Of a stretch of 64,000 bases of DNA, positions 59,674 through 64,000 are shown one piece after another. Under the pieces are notes generated by a model that ran no database searches, was not told the DNA's origin, and saw only the letters and a list, made by a program, of their open reading frames with translations. Within the stretch, counting starts at the first letter, position 1; the number at the start of each line of letters is the position of its first letter. Location: positions 11,633,479 to 11,697,478 of the forward strand of contig OZ026837.1 in NCBI GenBank assembly GCA_964023205.1, read 5' to 3'. This stretch comes from Lutraria lutraria (Eukaryota > Mollusca > Bivalvia > Venerida > Mactridae). Position numbers and translations under genes: made by a program.

Positions 59674-60316
59674 CATAAATTACTGTCAGTTCAATTTTGC
59701 CCAATGACTGTAACTTGAATAGATATAATGTCACACTTTATTTCGAAATTTGAGATTCGTCGGCTTCTGTTTTTCCAAAAAAAGGAATCTTTCAGGATAT
59801 ACGTGCAGTATATGACCACCACATGAGATAATGATATTGATTCCGACATCGTTAAGCTAAATGAGTTCCTTAATTTAGATATGGCGTGATTATAACAAGT
59901 TCAAGTTCAAAGGTCAAAGATATAAACAAAGCCATCACGATGTCATTCAGGACGGAGGAATGTGGTGATTCTATCGCTCTGTAAAATTTGTTTAAACATT
60001 TATATTGTTTATCCGGGTTTTCAAATAAGGACATCTGAGTAAGTACAAGATAGATGCAATTTTACATGCACGTTAGCTGTTTTTTGGTACCTTTAGTTCG
60101 TTGTGAGCTTTTTTATTACAAGACGAGACTTAAATTATACGCAAGTAAAACCTTTTACGTAAATAATTAAATGAATATAACTTCAACCATGGTATGGAAA
60201 ATATATTGTAAAAATGAACTACTGACACTAATGAATAATGATACGTTGGTTCGTGGGAATCTTCAGTCGGAAAACATTTGTTCACACTTCATTTTTTTCT
60301 GTACTAGGTTTCGAAG

Positions 60317-60544
60317 ATGTACACAAAAGTGCGTGTTTTTAGAGTATTCTTGCTCGTTACTTTGGCAACGTATGTATCATGTGACTATGACTGTTTGTGC
60401 AACTACGCAGTAGAAAATCAGGTGTATCCATCCGCGGACACTTCCGGTCATGAACTTGGATATTTGTACGAATTTGATTGCAAACCGGTAGCAACAGGCT
60501 ATGATAGTAGTGGGTCGGTCTATGCTATCCAATTTTCACATCAG
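60317..60544 (+). CDS. Mucin-linker MACPF gene exon 1
   Basis: 76 codons, phase 0 at the 3' end, donor GTAATG. Leader VFRVFLLVTLATYVSC, then CLCNYAVENQVYPSAD and [11 protein letters not shown]. Confidence 0.9.
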
Positions 60545-63500
60545 GTAATGTTTGCATGGAAGAACTACATTTAATAAGAACGATTTTAAATATTCACCCG
60601 GTGTAATGAGCGACAATGATTCAGCTGTTTGCATTTTTCTTACATTTACATTTTATGTAATAATTAGTTTTTTTACCAATGAAAGAAATCTAAACAAAGT
60701 TGGCATACAGCGTTTATATTAAATTTTATAAGAACAGTCGTGATGCGGAACGTTTATTGTCATCATAAGGAACCATTGGCTCATTTAATGGCAGTGTTTT
60801 ATATAACATAACACTTGTAATTTTTAAAAAACACTGGTTTCATTTAAAGGTCGCTTATGTTGCAAAGTCTGATGATGTGACATCACAAATTTGCAGTGGC
60901 GAAATACCTATTGCAGACATGCGTAAGTATAAGCAATGATAGATCGGTAGATGATTAGATATAAATTTCTCACGTGCACCGTTTGCACTCATTATCTTAA
61001 AGGTGTGGTTCAAAAACGTGTCGATTGACGGAAGCACACGTCAATAAATGTTTTCAGGAAATTTGTAGCTGATCATTGTCAAAAATCCTTCAGTACATTT
61101 TGTAAATATAAATCCCTACAGAACAACATGCAAAAGATAATCGAATTTCGAAGTAAAAATATGTTCAGGATTATTGCCAGCCAAACAAACGTCATTTAGT
61201 TGTCTACAGTAATTATTAACCTGATTATTTTATTATCACTGTCTGGTCTGATTAAAGTGACTACAACACCATCCCCAACTGTACCGATGACATCTACACA
61301 AGCTGTAACAGAGATTACTTCTACCCAACAAACAATTACAACACAGTCAGTTACAACAACAGCACCTTCAACTCGCCCACCCTCCACAGAAGGTACAGTT
61401 TTTCCAACAACATCTACAACAGAAGCATCGACAGTGCCACCATCAACATTGTCAACAACAATAATATCACCATCGACAACACGATCGACCACAGTTCCCT
61501 CAACGGAGTCAACAACAAATACAATGTCGACAATGAAAACAACAGTGCCACCTAATCATTGGCAATCAGCAGGTGTGTCAAGCTGACGGCAATTTGTCCA
61601 ATTAAATCAGATAGTCATTTATTTTAAAACTTATCATTCCAAACCAAATGTCATTGGAAATTCCAGTTTACCATATGAGGAATATATAATTTTAGCTCAT
61701 CAACTTATTCAAATAAATTGCCAAATAATTTGTTAAAGAAATAACAATCTTATTTAGTAACGAAGACACATACCCTTTTACAAAACCAGAAGAGAATATT
61801 CCTTCGAAAATAGTTTATGGTCGAATAATCTTTGCAATGCTCCAATAGTGCGGGAAAGGAACTCATTTCTGATGGATATTCGTATTTCTATCATTTTCAG
61901 CAAACGTTACGGGCACCGTTTACGAATACATTGGGACCGGATATAATTTATTAAATGGAAACCCCAATTCTTCTCCTGATCCTGGACTGAATTCATCACA
62001 CCTAATATTTCAGGTAAATCAATTATTTTTTATGAAATAAAACGAACTGTAAGAGAAACATAAAACTGGAATTAATCCATACTTCACTTTTCTTGTCTAG
62101 TTCCCTTATTGATCGGATACTCCGGGAAATGGATCATACAGTTTAAAATGATTATAATCTACAGATTTACCAAGGTATTCCAAGGTATGATACCAATGTA
62201 AGTATTTTATCAGAGTAAAACCACATTTATGATAAGTTATTTTGTTTACATTACAATTTCAATGATTTTAACCGAAATCTGTGTACTCTTAAATAATTTA
62301 TACTATTGCCAATGTAGCTTTCTGGTAAAGGAGACGCCATTACTGAACTCGCACACCAAAGGTTTGAGAACTGTCAAAGTGCAAAGTGGACTTCCGTTAT
62401 ACTCGGCTCAAAGTCATATCAACAAGAATTGGAAAAAATTGTGCACCCAAGTTGTGAGTTTTCTCATTTCATTATACATTGTGTATGTTGTGCGTGCTAA
62501 AAAGTACGCATCGACTGCATAATTATGACAACAAATACTATTTTGAACACAAACTATTAGGTCAAGGAAAACTTCTTAACAAAATTAATTGGTTATTGTT
62601 GACATTAATTTGGGTAAAGTTGCCATTAACTGGGTTCAGTTGACATCAGTTGGGTAGATTTGATATTAATTGGGTATACATGTATTTGACATTAATAATG
62701 TATAGTTAGCTTTTATTTTTTTCGAGTATTGACAAACCATATTATTTGATTTGCTTTCAGCGTCACATGAAGCGGGTTTATTGAATGGAGCTTTCACGCT
62801 CAGTAAAGGGTTTGGATTACTTAGACCTGCATTTGACGATGTAGACAATGTTTATATTGACCATATATCTACATGCAAAGTCGAAACAAGCCGATATTTA
62901 ACGGAAAATGCCGATCAAAATAATTTTTCCGTGTCACTTGAGTTCGCTAAGTCGGTTTGTTCACTACCAACTGACAAAGGCTCAGATCTTGACAAATATC
63001 TGCAATTCCTGGACACATGGGGAACTGTAAGTAAAACACTGTTTACACGACGAGCACAATAAAAGGCGAGGGGTGTCTGAACAGCGTCACCTCGTAATTT
63101 CGAATTAATTAAATATACAATACATATACAGTGTTCTCTTGATAAAGCGTTATGTAATTGTGAATAGTAACACAGTTCAATATCTGATCATACAAGTATT
63201 AAACAACTGAGTTTGAAACCCATTTGAAAGACAAATCTTGGCTAAGGTAGCAGTTTCTAAAGAATTCGCCGAGCTTGTTTTTACATAAAAATATAGTTAT
63301 CCTTATCGAGTGTTTTAGGGATACAATTACTTCAGCAGCTTGTGTTAAAGATAAATGTATACATTGTATTACACCATTAGACATCGTCTCAGTCCAGTTT
63401 AAAAGTAACTGCAATCTTAGCTACGACATACCAGACATGAACAGTATACTAGCATTGGAACCTCATTCATGTTGTAGTGAAACTAATGGCTCTGATCTGG

Positions 63501-63884
63501 TGCTGTTGGGACTAACGGTTTCATTCTATGAATGTTATTCTACATTTACGTTTTCACAGAAGTTTAGCGTCGCAAAAACAGCCGTGGTCTTGGACTTCTT
63601 TCCATCTTTAATGGTGGAGGGACACCTTTGACTTGCCTTGGTAAAACCACCGACCTGCCATAAAATTTGGTCCACGAAAGGATTCGAACACACAGTGGTC
63701 AGAGGCTGGTGATAATTAGAGACCATACCATAATTACTGTCGCCCCTATTACAGTTTCTACATTTTGTATTATATAGATATGTGTACATTTCAGAGCATT
63801 GTAACCTCTGTAGACATAGGTAGCAGAACTATTCAACGAATAAAAGCAAAACCACAAGATATCTTTCTTCAAATGCAACATACG
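60317..63884 (+). CDS. Secreted mucin-linker MACPF protein, 5' part, seven exons
   Basis: Tandem paralogue of the upstream gene; 1221 nt (407 codons) seen, the rest off the right edge. Order: signal peptide (about 1-22), conserved Cys module (to 100), a 105-residue Thr/Ser/Pro-rich mucin-like segment (101-205), then the first four MACPF exons (206-407). No TSP1 exon lies in any intron. Equivalent exons share length and phase with the first gene (73/73, 136/136, 90/90 nt; 225/228, 110/113, 275/266 nt). The remaining MACPF exons and any ApeC domain would lie beyond 64000. As in the first gene the MACPF signature reads WGT then SIV. A defence role is inferred from the family only. Confidence 0.87.
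60850..60922 (+). CDS. Mucin-linker MACPF gene exon 2
   Basis: 73 nt, phase 0 to 1, donor GTAAGT. Reads VAYVAKSDDVTSQICSGEIP, aligning with exon 2 of the upstream gene. Confidence 0.88.
61258..61572 (+). CDS. Mucin-linker MACPF gene exon 3: Thr/Ser/Pro stalk
   Basis: 315 nt, phase 1 to 1. About half the residues are Thr or Ser, with Pro spaced through (TTTAPSTRPPSTEG, STTRSTTVPST), a dense O-glycosylation-type stalk. A second in-frame acceptor at 61208-61209 would add 16 hydrophobic residues; the border used here gives the better pyrimidine-rich tract. Confidence 0.82.
61901..62013 (+). CDS. Mucin-linker MACPF gene exon 4: MACPF start
   Basis: 113 nt, phase 1 to 0. ANVTGTVYEYIGTGYNLLNG then PDPGLNSSHLIFQ, counterpart of 49563-49672. 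Confidence 0.9.
62318..62453 (+). CDS. Mucin-linker MACPF gene exon 5
   Basis: 136 nt, phase 0 to 1, donor GTGAGT. LSGKGDAITELAHQRFENC and LGSKSYQQELEKIVHP. Its upstream intron has no 50-bp array, unlike the paralogue. Confidence 0.88.
62761..63026 (+). CDS. Mucin-linker MACPF gene exon 6
   Basis: 266 nt, phase 1 to 0. VYIDHISTCKVET, NNFSVSLEFAKSVCSLP and KYLQFLDTWGT before GTAAGT. Confidence 0.92.
63795..63884 (+). CDS. Mucin-linker MACPF gene exon 7
   Basis: 30 codons, phase 0 to 0, donor GTATGT. SIVTSVDIGSRTIQRIKAKP then FLQMQHT. Last exon visible; 116 bp of intron follow to the window end. Confidence 0.9.
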
Positions 63885-64000
63885 GTATGTCTCACAGTCA
63901 TGTACACAATAAATAAGTATAATATTTCGAGTACATACCCTTACTGATTAATTCTAACGATCGATACTTTGTTAGACTAACGCAACAATGGACATTTTGT

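Larger units (their letters stand above)
57626..60316. other. Gene-free spacer between the two MACPF genes
   Basis: 2.7 kb without a supported gene. It holds two MITEs of one family, one of another, a dispersed repeat at 59290-59425 and the presumed 3' end of the first gene (AATAAA at 57683, 57759 and 58156). Confidence 0.7.

Overview
The window is animal nuclear DNA. It is AT-rich, with many short exons, GT-AG introns, tRNA-derived SINEs, MITEs and minisatellites. The repeat repertoire (class II tRNA-headed SINEs, dispersed TGACCTTTGACCT-type repeats) and a MACPF+ApeC gene pair suggest a mollusc, probably a bivalve; the species is not determined. All exon borders were placed by hand from reading frame, splice dinucleotides, intron phase and family or paralogue comparison. 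Every exon chain listed is phase-consistent.

Layout. (1) 1-25018, minus strand: the first 21 coding exons (1162 codons) of a sulfonylurea-receptor-type ABC transporter (ABCC8/ABCC9 type), covering TMD0, TMD1, NBD1 and the first helix of TMD2. The rest lies beyond the left edge. (2) 25460-28257, plus strand: a two-exon, 63-residue UQCR10-like subunit of respiratory complex III, divergent from the transporter with 441 bp between the two ATGs. (3) 28258-35482: no gene seen. It holds a 42-bp minisatellite, a dead Tc1-type transposase and foldback DNA. (4) 35483-57625, plus strand: a 31-exon gene for a predicted secreted 1695-residue protein. Its order is signal peptide, conserved Cys module, short Thr-rich linker, 18 thrombospondin type 1 repeats (each one 171-nt phase 1-1 exon), MACPF pore-forming-type domain, ApeC domain. 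(5) 60317-63884 and beyond the right edge, plus strand: a tandem paralogue with the same N-terminal module and MACPF start, but a 105-codon mucin-like linker exon where the first gene has its linker plus TSP1 array.

How the genes relate. The transporter and UQCR10-like gene share a head-to-head promoter region; no functional link beyond that is visible. The two MACPF genes are a local family. Their homologous exons have equal or near-equal lengths and identical phases, which shows how the stalk between the N-terminal module and the MACPF domain was rebuilt: by exon duplication in one copy and by a low-complexity exon in the other. By analogy with apextrin-like and complement/perforin proteins, a role in immunity or defence is likely but is inference.

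Most notable: the TSP1x18-MACPF-ApeC architecture; a 50-bp minisatellite that has copied the splice acceptor of the second MACPF exon about 23 times; a relic TSP1 exon; and a nine-histidine tract just before NBD1 of the transporter.
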